Part shown: one piece after another, positions 25,770 through 39,059 of the stretch
Layout of the letters: each line of letters starts with the position of its first letter
How positions within the stretch are numbered: the stretch's first letter is position 1
From: Colletotrichum lupini
Taxonomy: Eukaryota > Ascomycota > Sordariomycetes > Glomerellales > Glomerellaceae
Assembly: GCF_023278565.1 (NCBI RefSeq)
Contig: NC_064679.1
Coordinates: forward strand, 1,488,001-1,552,000
Direction of reading: 5' to 3'
Length of the DNA: 64,000 nt
Notes under the pieces: model-generated
Told to the model about the DNA's origin: nothing
The model's input: only the letters and a program-made list of their open reading frames with translations
Database searches by the model: none
Program-made: the position numbers and the translations under genes

Positions 25770-25841
25770 AGCACAATAGCTCAGGGGTAGAGCGCTGGGC
25801 TCATAACCCAGAGGTCCCTGGATCGAAACCAGGTTGTGCTA
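25770..25841 (+). tRNA. Initiator tRNA-Met (CAT)
   Basis: A 72-nt cloverleaf without intron: acceptor AGCACAA pairs with TTGTGCT, anticodon loop CTCATAA with CAT at 25802-25804. Initiator features are all visible: A1:T72 terminal pair, three G:C pairs next to the anticodon loop (GGG...CCC), and ATCGAAA in place of TTCGAAA in the T loop. A TTTT terminator lies near 25853. Its anticodon arm is complementary to the primer binding site of copia A. Confidence 0.93.
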
Positions 25842-26670
25842 CGAAAACCTTGCTTTTGAGAGTGTTACCTTTTGCGGCTCCTGTCCTGATCTATGCAGTG
25901 TTTTCTTTTGTTCTTTTGTAGGGTGACAAGGACTTGAACGTCTACAAGGGGCACAAAGGACAATGAAACTTTTGCCGAACTTCAGTTGGCTACTCCTTCG
26001 AGCCTCCATTGTTCGGCGAAGTGTTCGTTATGAGGTGGGCACACTCTCTTTCACCAGAGTTCAACGCCAAAATGTTATTGATGGACGTCTCCATCATCTT
26101 CATTGTACTTATGATATAGGACGACATTCTGGTCAACTTTCATTTTATGCCGAGCCTAACTCGATTCTGTTCACCTTATAACCTTCTGTCAGGACTCTCC
26201 CAATGATTTCCGTGGTCGTTGGTGGTAGCAGTGTATCATGGACATTCCCACTGATTGCTTGTATCAAAAAGATGGGTTCACCAACGCCCACCGACCATTG
26301 TGTTATTCTCGGCGTCGGGAATGACGCGACACAAGAACACGATGAATACGCGTTTCATGGCCTGGTGGAAAGAGCTCGTCAGTATAGTCAGCATGAAGCA
26401 TATGACAGAGCGGGAAGACCTCGGAGTGCAAACCTGGCCAGTTCGTCCAGAAACCAAGATTCCAACAGAATGTTAACCCGACATGGACACTTTTCAGTCT
26501 ATCAAACGCACATCACTGTCAGGCCTCGCCGGTTAAGGGATAGCTTAAGGGGGCATGAGGAGGAGGACCAAGCAACAAAGGAGCAGCTCAGGCATATATA
26601 GAGCGTTGGTAGTACACCTCGAGGGAAGGGCAGATTTCAGTAATTCATCTTCTAGACCCTAACAGCAGTT
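25842..26670. other. Spacer, possibly degraded upstream part of J-domain gene
   Basis: Several short open frames overlap here but none shows a recognisable family. Composition is normal. A CCCTAACAG sequence at the right end could be a splice acceptor for the J-domain remnant, so missing 5' exons may lie in this stretch. Confidence 0.35.
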
Positions 26671-27431
26671 GGCCTCTATGAGCTTCTTCCCTGTGTCACA
26701 CACCTATTGACAATCACAACGGCTTACAAAGTTCTCAGTGACCCTTTTCTGCGCGCGCAATACGACAAGTCAAGACAACCCGTAGTCAGGGCCAAGAGCT
26801 TGCGTCTCCGCAAGTTTTCAGTGTGGAAAAGACGCACGTCCGACGATGAGTTCCGGAGATCGCAAGTATCAAACAAAAGCTGAAAGAAAAGCTAAAGAAA
26901 GGCAAGAAGAAACTTGAAGCTGCTTTGGAGACAGCGGCGCACAAGGCGAAAGAGGCAGAAGTGCGGCAGAAATCTCGGTGGCCTGAAATGCTTGCAACTC
27001 CCCAGGAAAAGAGCTTCTACAAGCAGCCGGCAATGTCACAGCCTCAACCTCACCAGCTTCAGAACAAATTCCATGCAGAAGAACGTTCGGAGACCCCGAC
27101 GATTTATGAAGACGGTTGCAAAACTTCGAAGGGCTATCAAGTTCGAGATCGGGATGCTACTACTGATTTTTACAATGGGGACCCGCATAGCTTTGACGAG
27201 GCCGTGGAGCCAAGAGAGTTGAAAACGCGCAATCTGCCCAATAAGGCGCGACTTGTCCCTCCTGGGCGACAGTCGGGATGCATAGACAAAGGGCCTCATG
27301 GGTGGAAAGGATGGTATCCAACGAACAAGGGCCTTTCAGCACCCGACTGTCCCATTTGCGAGGAATTTGATTCGAATTTTTTTTGTACGAAGTGCAACGC
27401 CACGACTTGCATGATGTACAGGCTCGTTTAA
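26671..27431 (+). pseudogene. Broken J-domain (DnaJ-like) protein gene
   Basis: From 26671 an open frame reads GLYELLP then AYKVLSDPFLRAQYDKSR, the first and last helices of a J domain, with the segment carrying the HPD motif missing. That frame stops at 26881. A second frame, offset by the equivalent of -1, continues from about 26867 with a lysine-rich coiled-coil-like part (KQKLKEKLKKGKKKLEAALE) to 27431, ending with a possible zinc-binding CPICEEF...FFCTKCNATTC. An intron joining the two frames would have to be only about 26-32 nt, too short, so a frameshift plus loss of the HPD segment is the simplest explanation. A J protein without HPD could not stimulate Hsp70. A multi-exon gene that I cannot resolve is the alternative. 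Confidence 0.45.
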
Positions 27432-27919
27432 ACAGCGAGACTTGCGCTGCAATATAGTACTTCCAAAAACTGTGGATGTGCCCCGTAGCCGTACTTAGAT
27501 TTGCCAAATGCACAGATGTTTAAACCTTTGGCAATTTACATCATGAGCATACTAAGTAAGTAGGATCCGGGAAGCCACTACCTTCTCCATATAGAAGTCA
27601 CGTCCTTAACGTGACTGATTTGATACGAGTTTCATTGTATGAAGATGGATGAGTAAAAAAACCTGTGCCCCGCATCTCCCTCTAAACAGTCATTGAAGAC
27701 AAGGCGAAGGGGGGTGTGCGTGCATGCCCTAAATAGAGTTTCCGAGGAACGGTAAAGTGTAAAGGTTTGAGTTACATTTCAGAGATGTCATCCGAACTCC
27801 AAGCAGACGATATTCGGAGCCGCGCAAACGACATCGCGTTCGTCCTTGACTACTAGTCTCAATATAAATCACAGCCCAAGCAATTGTATACATCTCCACC
27901 TTTCAGAGATCAGCCAATC
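27432..27919. other. Intergenic
   Basis: No gene or repeat recognised between the J-domain remnant and tRNA-Ser. Confidence 0.5.
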
Positions 27920-28001
27920 GGCGTTGTGGCAGAGTGGTCTAATGCGCAAGACTAGAAATCTTGTTCCTTCGGGAGCGTCTGCTCGAATCAGGCCAACGTC
28001 G
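27920..28001 (+). tRNA. tRNA-Ser (AGA)
   Basis: 82 nt with a long variable arm, class II. Acceptor GGCGTTG pairs with CAACGTC (one G:T), anticodon stem CAAGA/TCTTG encloses CTAGAAA with anticodon AGA, T arm GTCTG-CTCGAAT-CAGGC, discriminator G. No intron. A T4 terminator follows at 28004. Confidence 0.93.
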
Positions 28002-28423
28002 TCTTTTGCTTTTGTCTCCTCTGGCTCGTCGATTTTGGTCCTAATTTTAGATGCCTATATCATCAATCTGCAAGGTTTAGAGCGTTTTGGCATTGCAGCA
28101 GGCAGCTTTAAGGAAGAACTTATGTGATTGTTATTCAGGTGCCTGGAGTATTTCGTGCAGAGGATCCTGTTCTTTGACCTTTAACCCTATTGGGATTAGC
28201 CTATCCATTTGTAAGCAGGGTCTCATCAGACAACTTCCCCAGTCCCGCCTTCAAGCCACGGCCATAATCTACTTGACTACTTGGCCCCATCTAAGAAGTC
28301 ATGAAGAGCTCATCACAGCGTGACTGTCGTTACTGAAACATCAGAGTACTCCATCTCATACCGGGTCGAATGACAGAGCCTGGACGAGGACATAGATACG
28401 CGTTCTAGCAACTAACAGAGACG
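28002..28423. other. Upstream region of second Zn2Cys6 regulator
   Basis: About 420 bp without a recognisable gene; expected to contain the promoter and 5' UTR of the regulator that starts at 28424. Confidence 0.5.
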
Positions 28424-30441
28424 ATGGAGACATCCAAGCCCAAAAGAGTCAGGAGGAGAAAGGTGAGTGGCTCCAACTCCTAAAACCTACCTAGCCGGGT
28501 GAATGCAACCTTCAAAGAAACTGACAATTGACTTGAACCGTACAGGCCTGCGATCTGTGCTATCATAAGAAGATCAAATGTGATGCAAAAGAGCCACGAT
28601 GTTCCGGTTGCAAGTTATACAACTCAGAGTGCACTTACACTGGCCCGACGAGGGCGACTGCCGCGAAGTCGAATCAGTATGTCTTCACTTCTAAACTCTC
28701 TGCAGAGAATTTTGGTCAACTGACGGAGTATTCAAAATAGATCCAAGAAGATCGAGATGCTGGAAGCAAGACTAGCGCAACTGGAGGCCCAAAAACAACC
28801 TTCGCCCAAGGCACCCAACCCAGAATTCTTGCTGACATCTTCGGTGCCCGATTCGGCTGCAAGTATCTCTGAAGAGGAGCAGCATCTCTGGGCGACAAAT
28901 ACTGATTCAACACTCAACGAATCACCCGGCTCCTCTACTAACCCAGGCTCAAGCATCTCGGGTCGCGAATCCAGCAAAACACTCCCGCCCTTGCGTCAGA
29001 TCCTGCCTTCAATAGAAGACTACTTTCAGACCTCGAATCAGGTGCTCCCTCTATTTGAGCGAGAAAGCTTCGTTAAGATGCTGCGAAGTTGGTACGCGTA
29101 TCCGGCGCACCGTAAATCAGACGTCTGGGCCGCCATCAACGTTGTCTTGGCCCTGGCACACCGGCACTCCTACGCTTCCAGTTACGAAGAGACGCAGAAT
29201 ATGCAGCGATATATCGACAATGTTCAATCCGTCTTGAACAAATTGGTCATCAATGAACCAAGTATGCTGGTCTTGCAGACTTTACTTGGACTGGTACTCG
29301 TATTCCACGGCTCAGCGGACCAGGGCCCGGCGTCCATACTGATTGCATCTGCAATTAGGCTTTGCCATAGCCTTAGACTCCATACAAAGTCTACGGCGCA
29401 GGAATTCGAGCCGGCTGAGGCTCTCCAGAGGAGTCGAGTCTTTTGGATCGCCTTCATACTCGACCGCGACCTAGCAATGAGATTGACGCAGCCGCCTATG
29501 CATCAGGAGTCAGAGATCGACATAGAGATTCCATCTCTACATCCTCCGGATGATGTAGGTATAATCATGGGGTTCTCTGGCCAAAAGTTCAATTACTTCC
29601 GCAGTACTGTTCAGCTCGCCTACATCCAGGGAAAGCTGTATCACATGTGTTTCTCCGTTCGGGCTCTCAAGCTTCCAGACCAACAAAAGAGTCAGAACAT
29701 GCTTCGCATCCGCGAGATGCTGGAAAATTGGCAAAATTCAATACCTATCGAGTTCCAGCCAGAGCTGGCAGCAGCAACCGTGGCCGCTGAGTACCTTCGG
29801 TACATTTGCCTACTTCACTACACCCACCTGCAGCTCATCGCGACAACGCACTACGCCGACTCGCACCATCTCGAGTGGCTTCAAGGGCTGCTCAGCTGTA
29901 ACAAGGGGAGCACTCCGGCAGCGCGGTCCGACCTGGCAGCACGGCTTCCGAACTGCTGGGACAAGCTGGTAACGGAGGCACGGACTTGCATGCATCTCTA
30001 TGCTGCAACACCCGAGAATGACTCTGCTCTCACTTGGTATTTGTGGTTTCCTCCTTCACTCCTCGCAGCTCTTGCTAATAGTTTCGTTGCAGGCTAGTGT
30101 CGTGCGGCTACTTGACAAGTATCATGTTCATCACCGTAAACAACCTGGCCTGTCCAGATAGCCCGTGTCGACTGACGGATCAAAGCAATGTCGAATCGGC
30201 ATTACTCCTACTCGAGCGTCTCATAAAGGCTACAGACGACGGAAGACTCAAGAGGATCCACAGTGCTTGCAAAGACATCAACGAGAGGGCGCGAATTACC
30301 GTGTTGTCAAGTTCATCAGACGAATTCTCACACTTCAATCCTCCCGGGCTTGAATTCGGAGATGAAGACCCTCTTGATGACGGAAGGTGGGGACTAGTCG
30401 ACAACAACTTTTGGACGATGAACGAGTATGCCTCGAGTTGA
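28424..30441 (+). CDS. Zn2Cys6 fungal transcription factor, four exons
   Basis: Exons 28424-28462, 28546-28676, 28741-30036 and 30093-30441 give 604 residues. The zinc cluster starts exon 2: C15-x2-C18-x6-C25-x6-C32-x2-C35-x6-C42 (ACDLCYHKKIKC...), preceded by a basic KRVRRRK. A short coiled coil (KKIEMLEARLAQLEAQ) follows for dimerisation, then a fungal transcription factor domain from about residue 130 with RSRVFWIAFILDRDLAMRL. The last intron (56 nt, CTAAT branch, TTGCAG end) is needed because the third exon otherwise hits a stop at 30098; splicing restores frame into GYLTSIMFITVNN, a usual C-terminal helix of this family. Nuclear regulator; target unknown. Its neighbours give no obvious pathway. 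Confidence 0.9.
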
Positions 30442-30952
30442 TTTGACCACTCGAGAGAATGGGGGCACAGGCGTCAGTACGGGTCATAAGAAACAGAAAA
30501 TAAGGCAGGCTACGGCTGGGAATGGCGCAGAAGAACAGTAACGGGAGCAGCCTTGTATTATTGTCCAAAATGCAGTTGCTCCAGAACAAAGTGTATCCTA
30601 CAATCTGTTTGTCCGCATTACATACAAGAATACCTGCTGTGTTGTGTGACAATGAAAGCTCCCAAACGAATAATGTGATACATACATCTAAGTGATTCAT
30701 TGTCCGATTTTCACCCGACTGAAGGTGCCTTCTGGTGCCTGCACTCCCGGTACCTGCCTGCCTTTTTTTCCGTACCTTCCTTCTCAAAAAACCTGACGCT
30801 CCCTCCTTCCAAATTCAGGTGGTTTTCTGTAGATTTCCTTATTTTCTGTTCTCTTGGGTTTTCATAAATTGAAAACCTTTTCCTCTCACTAACAGGTCTC
30901 TCTTCTCATTTCCTACCGACCACAGTTAGTTTCCCCCAAGCTCTCGAGGAAG
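30442..30952. other. Intergenic
   Basis: Contains the 3' end of the regulator and a pyrimidine-rich stretch (30780-30930) that looks like the 5' UTR/promoter of the BTB gene. No separate gene seen. Confidence 0.5.
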
Positions 30953-31996
30953 ATGGCCGACTCCGATACTTTTCACATCGCTGTAGGCATCCCGCTGCCC
31001 ACAGATGTCGGTGATGAGGACTTCTTCTCACGACCATCGACTCCGTAAGTTCAATCTTCAATATTACGGCACTTTGATGTGGAAATTATATGTTGTTGTT
31101 CATTGACCCGTTGTTCTCCTAGTGATTCTGGTGAGCGCGTCACCCTCAAATGCGGCGAAAAAGTCTTCACGTTCAGCAAGTCAAAGCTGGTCAAGGACTC
31201 TGACTACTTCAGATCATGCCTCAACAGCTCCAATTTCGTCGAGGGCAGGACTTCCGTCATAGAGTTCGACGATATCGAGCCAAAGGTTCTCAAGGCTTAC
31301 CTACGCATCGTCGATATGACGACTACCGGCAACCCATTCGATGAGTTCATAGCTATGACCAAGTGGTGTAGGGAACATGCGCAGGACTTCGTTACCGTGA
31401 TTGAAGTTTACCGACTTGCCGACCGGTTGCTGAACGAGCCTGTGCGTGTTGAACTGGCCGAGTCTATCCTGACTTACATGCAGCATGAAGCAGTGACGAC
31501 GGTAAACAAATCATCGCCAGAGGGTATCAAATGGCTATTCAACACATACAAGAACGCATATGACAACTTGGATCCCAACATTCCCGATGAGGCCAATCTC
31601 CAGTCTCAGATTGCGGAGGTTTGCTGTCAACAAATCGACATTGACAAAACCTACGCTTTAGCCCGCACAACTACCGAGGGAGAGGCTTTTCTGGAGGCCG
31701 TGCTGATGGCCACGACTCAACGTATGGCCACTCTCCTGCAGCAGACCAGATCTCTCGGCATCAAGATAGAGCGCCTTGAAGCGGAGAACCAGATGATTAT
31801 CGAGAATGGATACATGGGAGATTATAACGATCTCATGGAATACTTCTCTTATGACTACCATGATCGCATGCACGACGGCGATTTTATTTCAATAGATGAT
31901 GACGGCGATGATGACGAGAGCGATGAAGACGACGAGGACAACGAAGATGACGAGGACAGAGATTATGGCGAAGACGGCGTGCGCCGAGATCATTGA
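30953..31996 (+). CDS. BTB/POZ-domain protein with acidic tail
   Basis: Two exons, 30953-31044 and 31123-31996, give 321 residues. A short N-terminal leader (MADSDTFHIAVGIPLPTDVG) precedes the BTB fold: GERVTLKCGEKVFTFSKSKLVKDSDYFRSCL, the core sequence by which fungal BTB proteins are recognised (strand, strand, then the helix where peptides exposed for dimerisation lie). A helical middle follows, and the last 45 residues are almost all Asp and Glu (DDDGDDDESDEDDEDNEDDED). Fungal genomes carry many such single-BTB proteins; some act as Cul3 adaptors but most are uncharacterised. Another BTB gene lies at 50570 on the opposite strand; they are only distantly alike. Confidence 0.85.
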
Positions 31997-32737
31997 GGAC
32001 AGGGACTACAGCTCATCACTTGAGCATTGAATGGAAGTGAATAGTTGGAAGCAGGAAAAGATCCAGGTTCTCTATGATTGGGCCATCAACTCGTTTTTTG
32101 AACTCAGCACAATAGGACAAGAATTTAAAATACATTCCTCTCATACCCCTCGTGAAACACTGCCAAGACTGTGAGGAACTATGGAGGCGACTGGGTACTT
32201 ACACAAGGGTTATTCTCCAGCCTCTTCTTTGGTGTCCACAGCTTCGACGTACGCACTCACTGAGCTTTTGAGAGCTTCATCGCCTTTGTCGCCATGCCCA
32301 TCAACAATCGAGCCGGGTAGCCACTTGAGGAACGTGTTCAAGTAAACCAACAGCCTCGTGTGAGTATCTAATGCATAAATATGCGTCTTGGAAAAGCAGC
32401 AGAGAGGACTTCCAGCGACCGCTCTCTGCCTAACTTTCCTCCCTCTGTGGCGCAGTCATTTCGCGCACACAGACTACTTCGGCTTCTCGTCGAAGATGAA
32501 ACTCGGCCTAGATACATGTCAGGTCGCTACGGCGGTGATCTTGCAATACGAGCAAAGGGCTTTGGAAATGATGAACCTCACTGTTTTGGGTCACATTTGA
32601 AAGTAAACACGAGCGCTTGGTTCTTTTGCAAGCGATATTTACTGGCGGTGAGAATAATTCGGATGGTTTTGGGCCATGCTGAGTACCCGGGGTACTCATT
32701 GAATATCCTTGTTCTTCTGCAGTGGCATGATGTCTTT
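31997..32737. other. Spacer between BTB gene and copia B2
   Basis: Unique-looking sequence of normal composition ending at the CTAAC target duplication. Apart from the short minus-strand frame at 32210 I see no gene. A gene cut by the retrotransposon could have existed here, but no matching part is recognisable beyond 39270. Confidence 0.4.
32210..32380 (-). pseudogene. Possible 3' coding fragment of unknown gene
   Basis: The minus strand reads KTHIYALDTHTRLLVYLN, then FLKWLPGSIVDGHGDKGDEA and an Ala/Glu-rich end before a TAA at 32210. The composition looks like real protein, but no upstream exon or start can be identified, and the reading frame closes near 32470. It may be the last exon of a gene whose 5' part was lost or displaced by copia B2. 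No family recognised. Confidence 0.25.
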
Positions 32738-32742
32738 CTAAC

Positions 32743-32947
32743 TGTCGGATTGGAAGTCCAATTCGACCGCGGCATACAGCCGACTGCGCAGGGGCCAATT
32801 GGGGGCCCTATTTACGATTATCGTAGCCAGCCCAACCTATAGTTAGAACCTCCTTTTTATACCTACTACGCAGATATTCATATAGTTTAATTAATCTCTT
32901 CGTTAACTACGGTTTAAACTAACTACCCTATAATAAGGATACTAATA
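32743..32947 (+). repeat. 5' LTR of copia B2
   Basis: 205 bp. The first 140 bp keep ancestral G and C (ggcatacagccgactgcg), the remainder is AT-shifted. Confidence 0.9.
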
Positions 32948-35900
32948 CTAATTAATAATTAAACTCTATTATTATAAATTAGTAAGGTATCTCGCTACGT
33001 AAAAGAGACGACCTCTTAATACCGCATAGGATAGGAAATTCGTATTAATTAACCTTATAGAAATAAATAAAAAAAGAAGTAATTCTTAAATACCGCACGG
33101 AATTAAGTAATTATAGCCCTTTATTACTTACGAGAGGTCGACGTTTATTACGTTAAACTACGTTAATTAACGGAACTACTTAAGTAACTAGCCTTTTATT
33201 ATTACCCCGAGTAGCTTTTTTACTAAACGACTTTTCCGTAGCCGGCCTGCGATTAAAAATTAACTAAAAAAGCTATTTAGAAATTATAAAGAGCACGAGG
33301 CTTAAGAAGCTAGAAGTATATAGGATAATAGAAATCGGTAACTAATATAGATCCTAAGACTAATTACTATATTTTCTTATAGTAATATAAACGTTTACCG
33401 CTATTATTATTAAAAAGAACTACTAAAACCTACCCTTTTTTATTAAATAAAAAGGAGGATCTTAGTAAGTACGATAGCTAGTAATTTAGAAAGGTAGTAA
33501 TAATCGTTAAAAATAATAAAAACGAGAATAGTAGCGAGACGGCGAGAGGAAGCGGGAATCTCCTAAACCTTAATAAATTTATTAAGTAGCAAAAGCACGG
33601 ATTTACTACGACCCGCGCGCGGATTAGATATATCCCTATTAAAATTAAACATACTAGCGACTACTAATACGGGCATAAGCTAGAGCACGCCCCTTAGTAA
33701 GTTAAGGTAAAGAAGAAGAGGACGAAACCCGATCCTAAATAGAATCCTAATCCCTTATAAATAAGTAAATATTAACCCGGATTATTAGGGGACGTAGATA
33801 TATAGAATCGTAGATTAGCTTAATAATAAGTAAATTAATATAATATTAATCTATTTAACTAAGGTCTATAAGAAAAAAGGGGCTATAGGGGCAACCCCTA
33901 TTTTATAAAATTATAAACGACCTTAGTTATTAACTAGATAAATAGTTCGCGAGCATAAGCTTAAGAATTATAAAAGTAATTAATAGATTCCTCTATAAGC
34001 GAGGGGTATTACTAGCGTAATTATAATTATAAGAGCTATACGAAATACTAGTAACGATAATTATAAAAAAGGAATTCATACTATAGAACTAAGCATAGGT
34101 TAATAGAGCATATAATTACTTTAACGAATTTAGAAAAAGGGTAAACGACCTAGATTTTTTTCTTATAATTACTAATAAAAATCTATCGTTATAAAAAGAT
34201 ATACCGGAGTAAAATATAGTACTAGAAGTACGATAATTAATAATTCTATCTATTTCGATCTATAACTTATTATTATTACTAATACGAAATTCGGCGCCGA
34301 TCGGCTAATAAAAAAAGAGGTAAACGACCCGAAGTTACTAATAGTACGTAGCGACGTAGGGATCGTATATAAATATTAAAAATCTAGCGGTAAATATAAA
34401 GTAATTTATAAACCTCAAAAAGATCTTCCCAAAAGAGAAATTATACTCTAGGGGGAAGTATAAGGTCTTATAAGAAACCTTAACAATGTTTTATAATTAC
34501 TACGAAAAAGTCGGAATTAGGGAACACTAGTACTATTTAGTAATTAATATCGTACTCGTAAGTAAAGCCTCTAATTATTACTACGAAGCGGTACGTAATT
34601 TTAATTAAAACGACTTTTTTAGTATAATTAATATAATCTAAAGCCGCTTCGAGACCTACGATAAGAACTTAGAGCTCCTATCTAAGCTACGAGCAATTTC
34701 TTTCGTATCTATAGCTAGGATAATAAAGGGTAAATTGCGAGTAAAGATCCTCGAAGAGCTTATTAATTAAATCGATAAGCTAGTAAAAACCTAGCTAAAT
34801 AAGGGGATAAACGAGCGGAAAGTCGGATATTTTAATACTATAGTCTAGTATATATTAAAAACAAAAATTACCTTATACTAAGTACTTAAAAACTACGAGA
34901 CGCTTTACTCGAGGCTAAGATCTAGCTTTAATATTAAAATAAAAATACTGCGCTAAACCTATTTCTAAGTATACGACGGCCCTTATTAATAATATTAGGT
35001 CGATCGAACGTATAATAAAAAAAGAAAAGAGGCTAGATATAGTAATCGCTAGTAAAGAGGCCTAGATTCGTTAAATAAGTAGAGATTTAACTCGTAAGTA
35101 AGGTAATAGAAGAAGTAATATTATATTTATAAAAAGGATAGATATTAGTTAAGTAATTACTCTAAAAAAGAGCGTACTAAATTATACGAATAATATAAAA
35201 AGTCGAGGGTAATAAATAGCAAAACTAGCCCTCGTTAGTTTAACTAATTCCTCGTTATATATAAGAGTAGATCCGGGGGTACAGAACCTAGCGACGGTAG
35301 TTAAAGTAGCGGCTTAAAGTATATACCCCCTATAAAAGATTCGGAAGATAAGGAAGATCTTACCCCCTATATTAACGAATTAGATTATAACGAAATCGAC
35401 GATATTAACTACTCTTTTTTCGCCCCGTTAGCCTCTAGAGGATATACGAGGCTAAATAAATAGAAAGTAGCAAAAGCTCTTAATAAGTAAGCTTTTATTT
35501 ATAAATAGTAAGGAAAGGTCCCTTAAATAACGGATACGGAGGTAGTTAAAAAGGCGAATCTAATAGGGCTAAAGCTTATTTTCTTAACGATTAAAGAGAA
35601 GACGCTATCTCTCTTAATATCTAAAAAAAAAGAATATAGTACTAAGCAAATCTAGGGGTAGCTAGAGGGGTCCTTTTTATACTACTTAGATCCCTCAAAT
35701 ACTAAGCTCGTATAGGTATTTTATACGAGCAAAAGGTACGGCCTAAATAATTTTTATAAAGTTATCCTAAATACTAGGGTATCGTAATAATTAACTAGAG
35801 GAAAAGGGTAATTCTAAGCGCTATAAAAAATCGCGCTAATAACGCTTAATATATTAACGGCGGGTATTATAAAAATTAGTTTCGGTCTAGGCAAGGAAAT

Positions 35901-38900
35901 CGTCGCCCTAAGTATAATAGAAATAGAAATATACTTTAGAACAATAACTTTCTATATTTTACCCGTTAATACCCTATTTTTCCTATATTTAAAAAATATA
36001 GATCGACTAGGTATTATATTCGATAATACGAGGAACAAAATCTCTAGTAGTAAGTACTTCGAGATAGTTAAATAACGATAGGGGCATGCGTTTATAAAGC
36101 TTACTAACGATACGAAGTTAATTAATTACTTAACGGAAAGTAAGCTTAGAAGACTATACTAAAGATTTGAGTACCCGTTAGTTACGAGGCTATATAACCT
36201 CCTAAAGTAATTAAGTAATAATAATATCGAGATAAGGGCGCTAGAGTAGTTAACGAAAGTATATTACTAATACTAGATAAATGCGCAGAGCCTACGTAGA
36301 TTTAAGTTTAAATTGCGTAATAAGCTTAACTTTAATTAAGAAATAGTCGTCGATATTTTCTACTTAAATAGTCGGTTAGTACTATATATAATTAACGTAG
36401 CTATATCTTTTTAAGTAGGGTAATTCCTCCGGGATCTATAAGTAAAAATAGTATAGGTAGCCCTATGAAAAAGCTAGATCGATATATACTAGGGACCGCT
36501 AAACGGTATTAGAACCGACGCTAGTATTAGCTTTAAATTAGTAGAATTTAGGGATAATGCGACGGCCTACGGTATATAACTAAAAGTCGTACTCGTTAAA
36601 GCGTACTATAGTATTAGAAAAGTAAAAAGGGCACACTAGTAGTTAAAAAGGGCGTTTAGAATTATTAAAGAGGAAAATCCGGATTTTACTAACGACAAAT
36701 GCTTCTAAATAGTACTTAAATACTATAACGATACTATGGGGCCTAATAGACTTATACTAACGCTATTAGTATTTAGAATATATTTAAGAACGACCTTAGC
36801 CTCGCTACTGTCGCTAGGCATAAGCTAACGAGCCCGAGTAGTTAAAAAAGTAATATAAGCACTGCGCGAAGTAAGTATAAAAAAGTAAGTTAATAAGGTA
36901 ATTACTACGCGCAATAGGCCTAATATAGGAGATAATCTAGATATATTACTAAATTTAAATATATAAGTATAGTATAAAATTACTTAATAATAGGCTAGGC
37001 TATATAAGTTAATTTCTATTAATAAGCGCTCTTATATAGTTACGAGAGATTGCGACTAACTATTTAAAGTATTAATTACGGTAGTTAGACCGTACTATAT
37101 AGATCCTAACGAGGTAATTTCTAACCTATAAGAAAAAGAAGAGCTAGGGGAAACTATATAACCCGCGGTAGAGGTATAAGAAATTATCCTTAATAAAATC
37201 GTTATAGTAGTACTAATAAACGACGAGGAAGAGGATATTACTAAAAGGGCACTAATACTACTAGCGAGACGTTATAAAAGACTATAACGGCAAGCCCTAA
37301 CGCGGCAATTTATTACTAGTAACGAGGTAATTAATACCTTTTATATAGTAAAAAAGAAAGCCGATTTCGAGCTAGTAGTTAAATTACGTAAGGAAGGCGT
37401 AATTATAATTACTAAAAAGCTATATAAGGGATTAGATCTTATCGAAGTAAATACTCTTTACGATCGAGGGGTTTATTAATTTATCCTATACGACTTAGAA
37501 AAATATATAAACCTCTATATATTTAAATTACGAATAGTTCGTAAGATTAAAGGAAAAGGAATACCCTAGCCGTATAAGAAGTCTAAATACGTAATCTAGG
37601 GGTACGGTAACGTTAAAAAAGCGACGCTACTTATATAATTACTTATTATATAGTACTATAGCTAACGATTAATAATAGTACTAATAATATCGCTACGGAA
37701 AAAGGGATACGAGATTTAGAGCCGTAATATTACCTAGGCCTATATTTAATCGGCTATAGGGCTCATAAAGAAAATCCTAGCCTATCTACCGAAGGAAATA
37801 ATTAGTAAGTACTTAGAAAGTACGATTATTAAAGTACTTAAGCTACTATATAGGCTCGCAGAATCGGGCACTTATTAGTAGGCTACTTATTACGATCTTT
37901 ATATTAATTAATTATTAATAGTTACCTCTACGTACGACCCGTACTTATTAGTCGCGGAGCATAAAAGTAATTAATTTAGGATCGTTAGAATATAAACTAA
38001 CGATATATTAGGCCTATTGAATATTAACTTTATAAAAAAGGAGGATAAGGAGCTCTAAAAAGCGGGCTTCGTAGCGAAACTAAAAAAGGTCCTTATAATA
38101 AATACCCCCTTAGTATTTAATAGCGGGATTTTTATAATCGAAGGGGAAACCGTCGTTTTTTAATAAAAGGGGTAGGGTAAGAAGATTAACCTCGTTAATC
38201 TAAACGTAACTAACGTTAAAAAGTAGTATAAGGCTAAGCTTATATAAGGGGTATATATTATAAGTATTTATTAGCCCGAGGCGACTTTTAACTACGCTAA
38301 GGTAGCGCAGGCTATAAATCTAACTAAACGAGACGTCAAAGTACTTAATAAGCGGCTTAAGTAATAATAAACGAATCTCGATCGAGGTCTCGTTTACTAC
38401 CTAATCGACCTTGCGACTAGTAAGCTTTACGTCTTTATTAATAAGTTATTTATAAATAATAACGACCTTATTTTATAATTAGGGTATATTATTATCCTAG
38501 CTAACGAGAGTATAAGTAAGAGCGAATTTACTATATATAATAATATAATTTACTACTCGTTAACTAAAAGTAAGTAGGTAATAAGAAGTGTACTAATATT
38601 AGAGGTCTATAGTATAGTTAACGACGTTAACCTCTCTTATACGATTTTAATAACGCTAAAAAAGATTACTAATCGAATTAGCCTTTTACCTATTCTAACA
38701 GTTATTTATATAGATTCTTACTTACTATACGAATACCTCGTTAAATTAAGAATAACGAAAGAAAAGAGGCTTAAAATCGATATTATAGCCCTTAGGTAAT
38801 TATATAAAAGGCGCGAGATACTCGAGATCCGTTAGATTAATAATAAAGATAACCTCGTAAACGCTTTTATAAAAATAGTATTAAATAAGAGATTAGAGTA

Positions 38901-39059
38901 ATTCGTAAGTAGCGGAAAAGTTATTATATAAATAGAGGGATAAGTTATATAAAAAGAGTAGAGAAAAGGGGGAAAAAGAGACGACTTAGTAAACGGGCCT
39001 GAGGTCGAATTATACCTCTAACTATAGCAGTTAAATCGATAAAAAAAAGAGAAAGTTAG

